64,000 nt of DNA from Leuctra nigra (GCA_934045905.1 OW203762.1:10383647-10447646), one strand, 5' to 3'. Shown: positions 1 through 12,240, numbered from the stretch's first letter. A program made the numbers and translations. Notes: a model not told the origin generated them from the sequence alone.

Positions 1-847
1 TACCCCATGTGCACTTTTGGCGTCTGATGATACCTTGCCCTTACGAATTTTTTGTGCCGCCATTTTGAAACCGGATGTGACGTTATATCTAGAAAACGGC
101 TGGACCGATCGGAACGAAGTTTGCGCCATTCGATTTAGATGGTCGTCTATATGAAGTATCAATAAAAAAAATATTATTTTCTTATTTTCTAAACCGGAAG
201 TGACGTCATAAATACGCAATATTTAACTTATTTCAAAAAAATTATACTTAAAATACGTACATAATTAACTTACATTGTAACATAGACAATACAATTTATA
301 TATTCAAGGTAGCAGTGTTCTCGGCCGCCATTCCTGAAACCGGAAGTGACGTCATATATCTAAAACGCCTGTACCGATTGCAGCTGAACTAGCTCCTGCG
401 TATTCATTCTGCTATTTATTTGAAAAATCAGTTGTGAAAAATGAATAAATAAATTAATGGTACCGGAAATGGCGGCAGGAACCACTAAATGAAACCGGAA
501 GTGACGTCATATATTACAAACGGCATGACCGATTTTACGGAAATATAGGGATTAGGAATTCAGATGGTCGTTCATGAAGGTATCAACTAGATAAAACTAG
601 ATTGTTTTCTTATTACCTATACCGGAATTCGGCCGCTATTTCAAAACCGGAAGTGACGTCATGTATCGAAAACGGCTGGATCGATTATAACGAAACTTAA
701 GCTATTCTTCTTGGATAATCATTTTCATCTTACCAAACGCAACTTTTCATAGTAACCAAATCGGTTGAGGCGTATTTTTTTAAAGAAATTAGTCCCTGCT
801 CGGACATGTGCTACAAGCTGTATGAATAAACTAACAAAAGAAGTGAT
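1..847 (+). mobile_element. Composite transposon body (ETS-CRE module), 5' truncated by window edge
   Basis: Non-coding repeated DNA. It shares long blocks with 7745-9487, 61845-62453 and 63125-63735, including a block about a 'gcacttttggcgtctgatga' string and a recurring 'accggaagtgacgtcat' motif. Four exact copies of that motif lie near 185, 338, 496 and 645, spaced irregularly. The segment runs directly into the foldback module at 848, as the other copies do. No coding capacity is visible, so it is probably a non-autonomous element. The superfamily is not recognised. Confidence 0.7.
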
Positions 848-3118
848 ATCCCAGAAAAAACACTCCGTGTAAAAATACCAGCCAAGTCTCTTTAACTATA
901 AAAAAAAATAGAAGAAATCTAAAAATTCAGCACTGAAAAGGAGTGATGTCAAAAAAGGAGCCAAGTCAACGAATTTTCCAAATTTTAATCGTACCATTGA
1001 AATAAAAATATCAACCCCCGAGAAATACTTAAAAAAAGGACTTGGCGCATCGTTTTTTTAAAGACATTTTTCTATTCTTAAGCTTATGCCACTCACATAC
1101 TACGTAGTTCAGAAATGCCTAGAAAAATTGGGACAAAACTTTCAAATTAAATATTGAACATTCTGTAAAATATTTTAAATTTAAATATAAGTACGCAAAG
1201 AAACATAGCATTGTCTTACAAGCAATAAATACAGAACAGTTGTGTTTGTGATTGGTAGGTACCTATAGTTTTGTGGGTACATCAACATACCTACTACAGC
1301 ATTATACTTTGAACCTTCTCGCCGTGTAATTAATTGCTATTAATTAACATTTTATACCAAAAAAATTCATAAATTACATAACGTATTACTTTAGATAAAA
1401 ATCTAGTCAGTAATTGAGCGAGCGAAGCGAGCGACTCCATTTGGCTCTTTTAGCACGGACCTCTGTTTTTTTTTTTTTTTTTTTGTTTTTTTTGTTTTTG
1501 TATGCTAAAGGAAGCAATAGAAGTCGCACCGCTTCACCGATCGACCTGAAATTTTGCACACATGTAAAGACAACCTTCTCTGTTTGCAGACCCAATTTTT
1601 TTTTGAAATCCATCCATTGGTTCATTGTTAAAATAAGTATCTCCTGATAGCCTAAAAAATGAAAATGGTCTTCGAGAAATGTGATCAAACTCATATTTAG
1701 CATGGTCAGTAAGACCAACAATGTCACTTATTTTACCAATTTTCAGCCGAATCTGTCAAGAAAGTATGCACTTATTGACATTTTTAACAGCTGTCAGAAA
1801 TGAAACATTGAAAATGAATGTCTTTCCAATGCAACTGAATCTGATTTGCTTTAGGTACAAGAGTGTTTTGATGGTATGTACACTTTTTTAGTGAAAAGCA
1901 GATATTTTTATGTGTATTGAGTTGATCAAATTTGAATAATTCAATTTGGATCATAGTTTCCAACAAATCATTTCGAGTTTTTAAGGACCTTGATTGTCTT
2001 TTCGTCAATTCGTAGTTCTGATGGCCGTGCCTCCCGTGTTTCTACTTGGCTGATTTTGCATCCAGGAGGGATTAGAAACATAAGCTCACATTTCAATAAT
2101 ATCATCGAGTGGCGTTTGTTCTCTTCTAGCGTTCACACGTCATTCCAAATCTCTCCTGCATTGTGCTTTTTTTCGTTGATAATTTTGGCAATTTGGTGTA
2201 CTTTGTGAAGGTATTAGTAAAATTGAATCGCTTTTAAAGCATAGATATTAGGTATCTACAGTTTTTGTCCAGGGGATTGATTATTTCAAATTATTTTCTT
2301 CTTGGAAACGTTGGATTTATTCCGTTTCTGAGCTTCTGTCTAGCCTGACATTTCCTTGAAGGTTAGGTATATCTCGGATTACACATTAATGGTGGTCATA
2401 CAATGACACATTGTTTTATATTGATTCAGTGGATCGTAGTTTGCTTTCAGTTTGACTTAAAATAATGTTTTCTGTGTGTTAACGAACGCATATTCGGTTA
2501 ATTTTTGCGCACGTGTCGTGCTCGCTCATTCAACGCGTTACACAGAGCGTTTTCCTAGTTATTTGAGCAGCATGGCTCAGTGCACTAGTCACTTATACAA
2601 ATCTCATTGACGGCCTTCTTGTAATGAGCGCTTTCGCTATTTCCCTCAGTCACGATATTGAGAAGTATGATTGATTAATATGACCCTAGAAATAGTGGCA
2701 ATAACGAATAGACTAGGCCGCTTCCGTTTATTCGTTATTCGTTTATCCGTTTATTTCCTCTGAATATTGACAAAATACCAAAACTGCCAGTAGGTAAGAG
2801 TACTAGTTATATTAAAACGTAGTATGATTCGTCGATAATGAATGTGATATACTCAGGAAAATATACTTGTAGAGTTCTTCCTATACTTTTAGGATAGAAA
2901 AGTGTCTTTAAAAAAACGATGCGCCAAGTCCTTTTTTTAAGTATTTCTCGGGGGTTGATATTTTTATTTCAATGGTACGATTAAAATTTGGAAAATTCGT
3001 TGACTTGGCTCCTTTTTTGATATCACTCCTTTTCAGTGCTGAATTTTTAGATTTCTTCTATTTTTTTTTATAGTTAAAGAGACTTGGCTGGTATTTTTAC
3101 ACGGAGTGTTTTTTCTGG
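848..3118. mobile_element. Foldback element with ~215 bp inverted arms
   Basis: The left arm (848-1067) and right arm (2904-3118) are near-perfect reverse complements. The termini are of the type 'cccagaaaaaacactccgtg'. Both arms carry the internal strings 'cagcactgaaaagg' and 'acttggcgcatcg'. The loop is about 1.8 kb and contains an insertion of another repeat family (1411-2558). Related foldbacks with much shorter loops lie at 9488-10569, 11471-11833, 59555-59812, 62454-62819 and 63740-64000. Confidence 0.8.
1411..2558 (+). mobile_element. Interspersed repeat family A (ends 'gagcgagcgaagcgagcg' and '...gcgttttcctag')
   Basis: The element starts with a GC-rich 'gagcgagcgaagcgagcg' end and a poly-T tract, and finishes with 'acgcgttacacagagcgtt' followed by 'ttcctag'. 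Copies or fragments lie at 6002-7324 (minus), 12799-13725 (plus), 26202-26816 (minus) and 60711-61836 (minus); a diverged one lies near 42200-42680. Open frames of 72-106 codons inside it are not conserved between copies and look like noise. The family is non-autonomous and of unknown class. Confidence 0.65.
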
Positions 3119-3762
3119 TTTTAATTACAATAAAATATCTGTAATGATATTTATACAATATAATGTTAATAAATTGGATAGGTACCTACCTATAATAGTT
3201 TCTGGATGGCAGCATATTATATGACGATGGGTAGATGTTTCCAGGCTGTATCACAGACAAATGGCAGCATATTTATAGATGTTAAGGTTATGAGAGAGTT
3301 ATTAAATTGGATCAAGTCTTAAACACATCTTAAAGCTGATTTTTGTATTCTCTGTTAAATCAGTTCAGTTGTTTGTCATGGACAGGACTCACAAGACTGT
3401 TCAAGTGCTCATCCAGGCGCGTGATTTGTTGTTGCCATGGCAACATTGTCCCATTCATCTACTTAGCTACTGAATGAGTGTATGAATGAACTATCCTCAT
3501 GTTTATTATCAAGGAAGATGATCGAAGAGGTGTGAGTGCGAAGAGCTGGTACAATAGCTGATATTTTCAATGAATTGAGATAAGAAGATGATTCCTGGAA
3601 TGTTCCATCACATCACCCTTAACTCATTGAGCCGGCTGCGCCCCGCCCTCGGTCGATACTTTCATTCACAAGTCTCGGCGGTGATGCGGGGGTGAGGGGA
3701 TGCTGGGTGCGTGGGCGCCCCACCCGCTCCAGCCGGCCCGGGACATCCAGCATCCACACACC
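3119..3762. other. Intergenic stretch with a GC- and CpG-rich patch at about 3630-3762
   Basis: The first 500 bases are AT-rich unique sequence with no gene signal. From about 3630 the composition turns sharply GC- and CpG-rich, with 'gcgccccgccctcgg' and 'cagccggcccggg', and then abuts the 29-bp satellite. It could be a promoter or first exon whose edge seeded the satellite, but I see no convincing ATG-to-donor exon. Confidence 0.35.
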
Positions 3763-5440
3763 CCTTGCTCGTGCTCGTGCTCGCTAACACCCCTTGCTCG
3801 TGCTCGCTAACACCCCTTGCTCGTCACACATGCTCGCTACACCCCTTGCTCGTCACACATGCTCGCTACACCCCTTGCTCGTCACACATGCTCGCTACAC
3901 CCCTTGCTCGTCACACATGCTCGCTACACACCTTGCTCGTCACACATGCTCGCTAACCCCCCTTGCTTGTCACACATGCTCGCTACACCCATTGCTAGTG
4001 CTTGCTAACACCCCTTGCTCGTCACTCATGCTCGATACACACCTTGCTCGTCACACATGCTCGCTACACCCCTTGCTCGTCACACAAGCTCGCTACAAAC
4101 CTTGCTCGTCACACATGCTCGCTACAAACCTTGCTCGTCACACATGCTCGCTACACACCTTGCTCGTCACACATGCTCGCTACAAACCTTGCTCGTCACA
4201 CATGCTCGCTACAAACCTTGCTCGTCACACATGCTCGCTAACACCCCTTGCTTGTCACACATGCTCGCTACACCCATTGCTAGTGCTTGCTAACACCCCT
4301 TGCTCGTCACTCATGCTCGATACACACCTTGCTCGTCACACATGCTCGCTACACCCCTTGCTCGTCACACAAGCTCGCTACAAACCTTGCTCGTCACACA
4401 TGCTCGCTACAAACCTTGCTCGTCACACATGCTCGCTACACACCTTGCTCGTCACACATGCTCGCTACAAACCTTGCTCGTCACACATGCTCGCTACACC
4501 CCTTGCTTGTCACACATGCTCGCTACACCCCTTGCTCGTCACCCATGCTCGCTACACCCCTTGCTCGTCGCGCATGCTCGCTACACCCCTTGCTTGTCAC
4601 ACATGCTCGCTACACCCCTTGCTCGTCACCCATGCTCGCTACACCCCTTGCTCGTCGCGCATGCTCGCTACACCCCTTGCTCGTCGCGCATGCTCGCTAC
4701 ACACCTTGCTCGTGCTCGATAACAGTAACACCTTGCTCGTCGCACATGCTCGCTACACACCTTGCTCGTCGCGCATGCTCGCTACACACCTTGCTCGTCA
4801 CACATGCTCGCTACACACATTGCTCGTGCTCGATAACAGTAACACCTTGCTCGTCGCACATGCTCGCTACCCACCTTGCTCGTCGCGCATGCTCGCTACA
4901 CACCTTGCTCGTCACACATGCTCGCTACACACATTGCTCGTGCTCGATAACAGTAACACCTTGCTCGTCGCACATGCTCGCTACACACCTTGCTCGTCGC
5001 GCATGCTCGCTACACACCTTGCTCGTCACACATGCTCGCTACACACATTGCTCGTGCTCGATAACAGTAACACCTTGCTCGTCGCACATGCTCGCTACAC
5101 ACCTTGCTCGTCGCGCATGCTCGCTACACCCCTTGCTCGTCGCGCATGCTCGCTACACACCTTGCTCGTGCTCGATAACAGTAACACCTTGCTCGTCGCA
5201 CATGCTCGCTACCCACCTTGCTCGTCGCGCATGCTCGCTACACACCTTGCTCGTCACACATGCTCGCTACACACATTGCTCGTGCTCGATAACAGTAACA
5301 CCTTGCTCGTCGCACATGCTCGCTACACACCTTGCTCGTCGCGCATGCTCGCTACACACCTTACTCGTCACACGTGCTCACTACTGCTAGTCACACATGC
5401 TCGCTACACTCCTTGCTCGTCATACATGCTCGCTACTGCT
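3763..5440. repeat. 29-bp tandem satellite, about 57 copies
   Basis: The unit is about 29 bp, built from 'ccttgctcgtcacacatg' and 'ctcgctacacc'. It has no stop in any plus frame, and 29 is not a multiple of 3, so every long frame cycles through all three readings of the unit. The resulting long open frames (one of 571 codons) are Cys/His/Leu-rich and should not be taken as a protein. Higher-order structure is visible: a block near 3989 recurs near 4274, about 285 bp away. A variant carrying 'gataacagtaacacc' recurs six times from 4708 to 5284 at about 115-bp spacing. Confidence 0.95.
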
Positions 5441-6001
5441 TGTCACTCATTCATTGTCTTTCGGTTATATCCTACGGGCTTCATTTCGAAGGATGCTGTG
5501 AAACAGTGAAATGAAATTGTCTTTTTACCTGCGCATTAAACGCGAATGTTTTGGAAGTCGGTGGCAGAACTTGTGATTTCGAATCGAAATTAATTACATT
5601 CAGTTATAGAAAAGAGGCCCCAGCTGCACGCGGGTCCGGGGCCCGCAGGCCGGTGAAATATAATGATTGAATATTGCTTTTGTTGATGTTGAAGGCGGCG
5701 TGCTCTGTCGGCATAAATCGACGACAAACTTGCGACTCCCAAATAAAATAACAATGCATTTTACGGTTTTATTATGACAGTGACTAAAAACTGTTCTGCC
5801 GTGTATGCATTTGAATGATTGCCCCATGTTAACAATGTCCGGCCCTCGTAGTTCAGAGCAGAGGTCATGGGTCCCATGGGCCTGGTGCGTGGCCCCCCAG
5901 TTCCACCAATACATGGCCAGCACATCATTCTATTTGTTTTATTAGGTTTTGGGACATCAAGATATCGATTTAGGTGAAAAAGCACTTGTAATAATTTTGT
6001 A
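5441..6001. other. Unassigned intergenic DNA
   Basis: No gene signal is convincing. It contains a GC-rich patch near 5610-5660 and another at 5840-5920, each with short palindromic GGCC-rich strings, in otherwise AT-rich sequence. The minus-strand frames here overlap each other and run into repeat family A, so they are not credible genes. Confidence 0.3.
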
Positions 6002-7324
6002 CTAGGAAAACGCTCAGTGTAACGCGTTGATGAGCGAGCACGGGTACGTGCAAATTCTCGAACCGGAAATGCGTACACAACGCACAGAAAACATATACAT
6101 CCATATGGAATTGATTATGATATCAACTTAAAAGTGTATGCTTTTCATCGAAACTTTAAAATAGCATCTAAGCACCTGGTTCATAAAGCAAATCAGAATC
6201 AATTTTCAATTGGCACTGGAAAACATTCATTTCGATACTTCATTACTGACAGATATTAAAAATGTAAATAACTTCATACGTTCTTAACTGATTGGGATGA
6301 AATTTTGTAAAATAAGAGACAATATTGGTCTTAATGATCATGCAAAATATGAGTTTGATCAGAATTATCGAAGACCGTTTTCATTTTTCAGCCTATCAGG
6401 AGATATTTATTTAAATTTTAACCAATGAATCTGAGTAACGCGTTGATGAGCGAGCACGGATACGCGCAACACCTCGAACCGAAATTCTGTCTATCGAAAA
6501 TGTCATTAAAAGCCAATAATTCTAAAATTTCGCCACAGATTTGTATAGAAATCTCAAAACATTCCTAAAATATTGGTCCAAATACCCATGCAAAGCTTTA
6601 AGTTGATCAATTGAACCTTTATGATTGAACTGTTCCGTGTTAATTTTCAAAAATCACAGGATCTCCTTCAAAAAATATACCTGAGACCACTCATATGATA
6701 TAAGTGTGTCTACACAATATCAGATCGACTGTTGAACGGTCATTATCAGTTTCATTTGCGTTTGAAAGTTTCTGCTCTAACTACCTTGCCTTGAACTGAA
6801 GAGTCGAAGTCGCCGTGAATTTGACAGCCAACACGCTAATAGTCCGTAAAATGTCAATAACGTTTGGATTTAAACACAGATTAGTATGAAAATTGTCAAA
6901 AATGCAGATAATGTTGGACCCAACCATCATGCGAAGTTATAAGTTGATCGTTCAATCGGTTATAGTTTAAATTTCTAAAAACACAGGAAAGATGGTTTTA
7001 AATTTTAACCAATGGGAGGATTTGGCTGAAACTTTGTTTGATTGGGTACAATGTTGGGGGTAATGACTTGTCAAAATTTCAATTTGATCAAAACAACCAA
7101 TCGAAAGTTAATTTTTTTTAAATTTGAACCAATCAATGGATTTCAAAAAAATTAGGGTCTGCAACAATCAGAAATGTTACGTACATGTGTGCAAAATTTC
7201 AGCTCGATCGAAGAAAAACTCTGACCTGTATATCGTCAGTAACAGAAAAAAAAAAAAACAAACAAAAAAAAAACAGAGGTCCGTGCCAAAAGAGCCAAAT
7301 GGAGACGCTCGCTTCGCTCGCTCA
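6002..7324 (-). mobile_element. Repeat family A, chimeric or nested pair
   Basis: Reading on the minus strand, the outer edge ends in 'cctag' at 6002 and the other end 'gagcgagcgaagcgagcg' is at 7324. A second internal copy of the terminal block 'aacgcgttgatgagcgagc' occurs near 6435, where sequence matching the intact copy at 26202-26816 breaks off. This indicates nesting or recombination between two family members. The 7124-7360 frame lies inside it and is spurious. Confidence 0.6.
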
Positions 7325-8546
7325 AATATTGCAATTATTGTTGAGGTGTTGGTGAGGTGAATGGAATTTTATAAGTTATAACAAGTTATAACTATAATTC
7401 CTGCAAGATTTTCATTTTATCCTGTAGATTAATCTAGTGGAGCGGTCGCTCCACCCAGCCAAGTCGTACTATACACTCACACTCACTCAACATACCGTAA
7501 ATGCCTAATAAACTGAGGAGCAGACCAAACACTTTTACTGTAAGCAACAACATGGCATTTTCGGCCTACTGGATCTCAAAATTGGGAAATCTCACATTGT
7601 TGCGAAATAACTTAATTTCGAGCTATGGCCCACCTGACAACATATACCAAATTTGGGAACAATACGTTATGCCGTTTGGGTGCTAGAGGGCCGTGAAAAC
7701 AGTGAAATTACACCCCTTTTAAAAGCTATCTGATGATGATGATTCAGATATCAGGAAACGTTGCTATCACCGCCACAGCCTAAACGGCTGAACCGATCAA
7801 CCTGAAATTTTTACCACATATGCACTTTTGGCGTCTGATGATACCTTGCCTCTTGTGATTTTTTGTGCCGCCATTTTTAAACCGGAAGTGACGTCATATC
7901 TCAAAAACGTCTGGACTGATTAGAACGAAATTAGCGCCATTCGATTTAGACGGTCATCTATATGAAGTATCAATAAAAAAATTATTATTTTCTTATTTTC
8001 TGAACCGGAAGTGACGTCATAAATACGCAATATTTAACTTATTTCAACAAATTATACTTAAAATACATACATAAGTAACTTACATTGTAACATAGACAAT
8101 ACAAATTATAAATTCAAGGAGGCAGTGTTCTCGGCCGCCATTCCTGAAACCGGAAGTGACGTAATATATCTAAAACGCCTGTACCGTTTGCAACTGAACT
8201 AGCTCCTGCGTATTCATTCTGCAACTTTTTTTGAAACTCAATTGTGAAAAATGAATAAACAAATTAACGGTACCGGAAATGGCGGCAGGAACCACTAAAT
8301 GAAACCGGTAGTGACGTCATATATTACATACGGCAAGACCGATTTTACGGAAATATAGGGAATATGAATTCAGATGGTCGTTCATAAAGTATCAACTAGA
8401 TTGTTTTCCTATTACCTATACCGGAAATGACGTCATAAATATGCTAAATGACGTCATAAATATGATAATTGACACAAAATTCACCACTTTATACTTTTAA
8501 ATAGATATTTAGTAAACCTACTTTGTAAATAATTATAAATTCAAGG

Positions 8547-9290
8547 TTGCAGTGTTCTCGGCCGCCATTTTTAAAACCGGAAGTGACGTCATATATTGAA
8601 AACAGCTGTACCGATTGCAACCAAATTTTGGAAATGTGTAGGACTAATAATTATGAATTGAAGACGACATTATTTTCGGCCGCCATTGTTAAAACCGGAA
8701 GTGACGTCATATATCGAAAACGGCTGTACCGATTGCAACCAAATTTTGGAAATATGGAGGACTAATAATTATGAATGAAATACGACATTATTTTCGGCCG
8801 CCATTGTTAAAACCGGAAGTGACGTCATATATCGAAAACGGCTGTACCGATAGCAACCAAATTTTGGAAATGTGTAGGACTTATAATTATGAATTAAAGA
8901 CGACATTATTTTCGGCCGCCATTGTTAAAACCGGAAGTGACGTCATATGTCGAAATCGTCTGTACCGATTGCAACCAAATTTTGGAAATATGGAGGACTA
9001 AAAATTATGAATTAAAGACGACATTATTTTCGGCCGTCATTGTTAAAACCGGAAGGGACGTCATATATCGAAAACGTCTGTACTGATTGCAACCAAATTT
9101 TGGAAATATGTAGGACTTATAATTATGGATAAAAAGACGACATTATTTTCGGCCGCCATTGGTTAAACCGGAAGTGACGTCATATATCGAAATCGTCTGT
9201 ACCGATTGCAACCAAATTGTGCAATTATGTAGGACTTATAATTATGAATTCAAGACGACATTATTTTCGGCCGCTATTTCAAAACCGGAA
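8547..9290 (+). repeat. ~118-bp tandem repeat, about 7 units, each with an ETS-CRE composite motif
   Basis: Successive units start with 'ttcggccgccat' near 8558, 8676, 8794, 8912, 9031, 9148 and 9267. Each contains 'accggaagtgacgtcatat' or a one-base variant, followed by 'cgaaaacggctgtaccgat' and 'gcaaccaaattttgg'. The two short open frames at 8547-8765 and 8771-9001 are translations of this repeat and not genes. Confidence 0.9.
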
Positions 9291-9487
9291 GTGACGTCAT
9301 ATATCGAAAACGGCTGGATCGATTATAACGAAACTTAAGCTATTCTTCTTGGATAATCATTTTCATCTTATACCAAACGCAACTTTTCTTAGTAAGCAAA
9401 TCGGTTGAGGCGTATTTTTTTAAAGAAATTAGTCCCTGCTCGGACATGTGCTACAAGCTGTATGAATAAACTAACAAAAGAAGTGAT

Positions 9488-10569
9488 ATCCCAGAAAAAA
9501 ACACTCCGTGTAAAAAAGGCAGCCAAGTTTCTTTACTTTAAAAAAATTCAACACCGAAAAGGAGTGATATCAAAAAAGGAGCCAAGTCAATGACATTTCC
9601 AAATATTTAATCGTATTTTTGAAATAAAAGAATAAACACCGAGAAATACTTTACAAAAGGACTTGGCGCATCGTTTTTTAAATTCATTTTTTGATTCATA
9701 AGCATATGCCATTGATATACAACCGTAATTTAGAATTTTTAGAATAATAGGGAAACATCTTTCAATTATATATTATACATATACCTACTGTAAAATATTA
9801 TCTATTAGAATATGTACGTACGCGATAAAACTTGTTGCCTTTTCTATAAATACACAATAGTTAGTTATCTTCGTAATATTGTTTCGTGGTCAACATAATT
9901 AAGTCTCATGCGTTAAACCTTCTCATCATGAAATACATTTCTATTAATCCACATTTTATAACAAAACATTTCACAAAGTACATAGTCACATTGAATTTCT
10001 ATTAAAAATTTTAACTTTATACACTTGACACTTCAAAAATATATAATAGTGTTCCAAAGACAGTTCGTAATTATTTGACAACGTTTCATGATTTCCTTCA
10101 GTCAAGATCAAATTATGAAAAGATACCCTTCTAATATCACCATATTAACAGTGCTATAAGAATATGTATGAGCCCACTTCCAATTGTTATTTAATTCTTC
10201 CACCCTTATATTACTTATCTATTACAGCATGAAATCTTTCTACTATCGCCATTGACAAAACTATAAAATAGCCATTACTAAAAGTAGCTTGATTCATAGT
10301 TTCTGGCTCTAATAGAAAGAGGAAAATGTACCTACTTTAAATTTCTTTCCACTTTTAGTATTGAATGAGGTCTTTAAAAAAACGATGCGCCAAGTCCTTT
10401 TGTAAAGTATTTCTCGGTGTTTATTCTTTTATTTCAAAAATACGATTAAATATTTGGAAATGTCATTGACTTGGCTCCTTTTTTGATATCACTCCTTTTC
10501 GGTGTTGAATTTTTTTAAAGTAAAGAAACTTGGCTGCCTTTTTTACACGGAGTGTTTTTTTCTGGGATA
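9488..10569. mobile_element. Foldback module, arms ~195 bp, loop ~690 bp
   Basis: The left arm (about 9488-9685) and right arm (about 10372-10569) are near-perfect inverted copies with termini 'atcccagaaaaaaacactcc' and its reverse complement. The loop is AT-rich with no genes. The frame at 9405-9593 is an arm translation. Confidence 0.8.
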
Positions 10570-11342
10570 AGGTTTACCTATACCTATGTATATGAAATAC
10601 CTACATTACATTTTGACTACATTATGTATTGCAAGTTGATTCACTAAGAAAAGAATCACATTGATATTGATATTGAGTCTTACATTGATATTGAGAAAAG
10701 CCATCTATAAACTTTGCTTTGCTACATAGAGCAACCCAGAATGCAGTGGAATTTCTGTTTTGAAATGTCATTTCTGACAGTTATTGAAACTGTCAATAAG
10801 TGCATCTATGTTCTTGACTGGTAGGGCTGAAAATTCGTAAAATAAGAGACAATGTTGGTCTGAACGACCATGCAAAATATGAGTTTGATTGATCAGATTA
10901 ATCGAAGACCATTTGATAGGTCAAATGGTGGTGTGGCTATAGGCCGTTTTAAATTAAGTATACAAATGTCAGTAAAATGTCTATTACTCTTGAAGCTCAT
11001 TACAGATTTGTAAAAAATCACTTATAATGCTGGTAGACATGACCTTGCAAAATTTGGTGATGATCGGTCAAACTATTGCAGTTATATACACAGAGTTTCC
11101 TTCATCCCCATTGCCAAGCTAACTATAACTACACATCAAGTTTCCGATGCAACCAATGGAGCGAACTTGCTGAAAATCATTTTGACCATAACAAGAATAG
11201 TAATTTAAGTTGTGTGAAAAAATTGGCCTGATCCATTACTTCGTTTGGCAGGAGACGCCAAATGCACAAATAAACACACACAAAAAAAAAACAGAGGTTT
11301 GAGCCATAAGTTTCAAGTGGAGACGCTCGCTCCGCTCGCTTA
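10570..11342 (-). mobile_element. Truncated repeat family A copy, subtype shared with 61055-61836
   Basis: The segment aligns almost throughout with 61055-61836, sharing blocks such as 'tatgtatatgaaatacctac' and 'ggtctgaacgaccatgcaaa'. It ends in the same 'gctcgctccgctcgctt' terminus. The left end is cut exactly at the foldback boundary at 10569. It has no coding capacity. Confidence 0.6.
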
Positions 11343-11470
11343 ATTAACACAGTAACAAGCACAACTTTTCTTAGCAACCAAATCACAAAATCTTATTTTT
11401 TAAAAGAATTATAATCTTTGGTGCCACAATATGTTATAAGTTGTAATAATAAACTGAAAAAAGGAGTGAT

Positions 11471-11833
11471 ATCCCCATAAAAAACACTCCGTGTAAAAAT
11501 ACCAGCCAAGTCTCTTCAATTAAAAAAAAATATAAGAAATCTAAAAATTCAGCACTGAAAAGTAGTGATATCAAAAATTGGCCAAGTCAAAACTTTTCAA
11601 AAAATACTTGGCGCATCGTTTTTTTAGGACATGTGTAGATGAGTACATTTCATTTCCTGCCTACTTCTATACTATTTATATGCACGATGCGCCAAGTATT
11701 TTTTGAAAAGTTTTGACTTGGCCAATTTTTTGATATCACTACTTTTCAGTGCTGAATTTTTAGATTTCTTATATTTTTTTTTAATTGAAGAGACTTGGCT
11801 GGTATTTTTACACGGAGTGTTTTTTATGGGGAT
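11471..11833. mobile_element. Compact foldback element, arms ~155 bp, loop ~55 bp
   Basis: This is the clearest copy of the foldback family. The termini are 'atccccataaaaaacactcc' and its reverse complement, and the arms contain 'agccaagtctcttcaatt' and 'cttggcgcatcg'. The short loop means a transcript would fold into a long hairpin. Confidence 0.9.
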
Positions 11834-12009
11834 TTACCTACGCCAATAAGAATCTCAGATGACAATCATTTTTAGAAAATTAAATTTACAAATATCAATA
11901 TTATAGAGAACACATTTAAAAAAATCGTTTTCAGTGAAAAAAACAATTCACACGTTTATTATTATGTACTGAACAATACAACAAGAAACATTACTGGACA
12001 ACGTAAGAG

Positions 12010-12240
12010 AAGAATACTGAACTTGTATTCCGGAGGCCGGGGTTCGATTCCCGCGGCCGTCCTTCCTGACTGGGGTTTTTTTCGTGGTTTTCCCTCAGTC
12101 GACAGGCAAATGCTGGGAAGGTACCCTACTAATAGGCCACGACCGCCTCCTTCTCACCTTCCATCCTTACCTTCTCTTCACCATCATCTCCCAATCATCA
12201 TCATAATCATTCATCCGTCGCCATTAGCCTCGCTGCAGAA
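12010..12240 (+). mobile_element. tRNA-derived SINE, 5' truncated
   Basis: The block contains a tRNA B-box-like 'ggttcgattcccgcgg', followed by a body with 'gtcgacaggcaaatgctggg' and a CATCAT-rich tail. The same sequence occurs on the minus strand at 25318-25575, where an A-box-like 'tggctgtgtggttaacgc' is preserved. The A-box region is missing here. Degenerate relatives lie at 39004-39120 and 48066-48215. Confidence 0.8.

Larger units (their letters stand above)
7434..10569 (+). mobile_element. Near-complete composite element: hairpin module, ETS-CRE body, foldback
   Basis: Three modules follow in fixed order. Module C (7434-7740) begins with 'ctagtggagcggtcgctcca', whose 'gtggagcg-gt-cgctccac' forms a hairpin; it recurs at 60406 and 62820. 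The body (7745-9487) starts 'gctatcaccgccacagcc' and includes an approximately 118-bp tandem repeat (8547-9290). The foldback module is at 9488-10569. The same order is seen at 60406-62819 (interrupted) and 62820-64000. No transposase frame is visible, so it is presumably mobilised in trans. Confidence 0.7.

Noticed and set aside
1411..2558. Firm Helitron assignment of family A
   Set aside because: The CTAG-T end with a short hairpin fits, but the stem is only 5 bp, the opposite end lacks the TC start, and no Rep/Helicase gene is present.
3794..5509. 571-codon Cys/His-rich frame in the 29-bp array
   Set aside because: Unit length is not a multiple of 3 and all three plus frames are open, so the frame is a consequence of the repeat.
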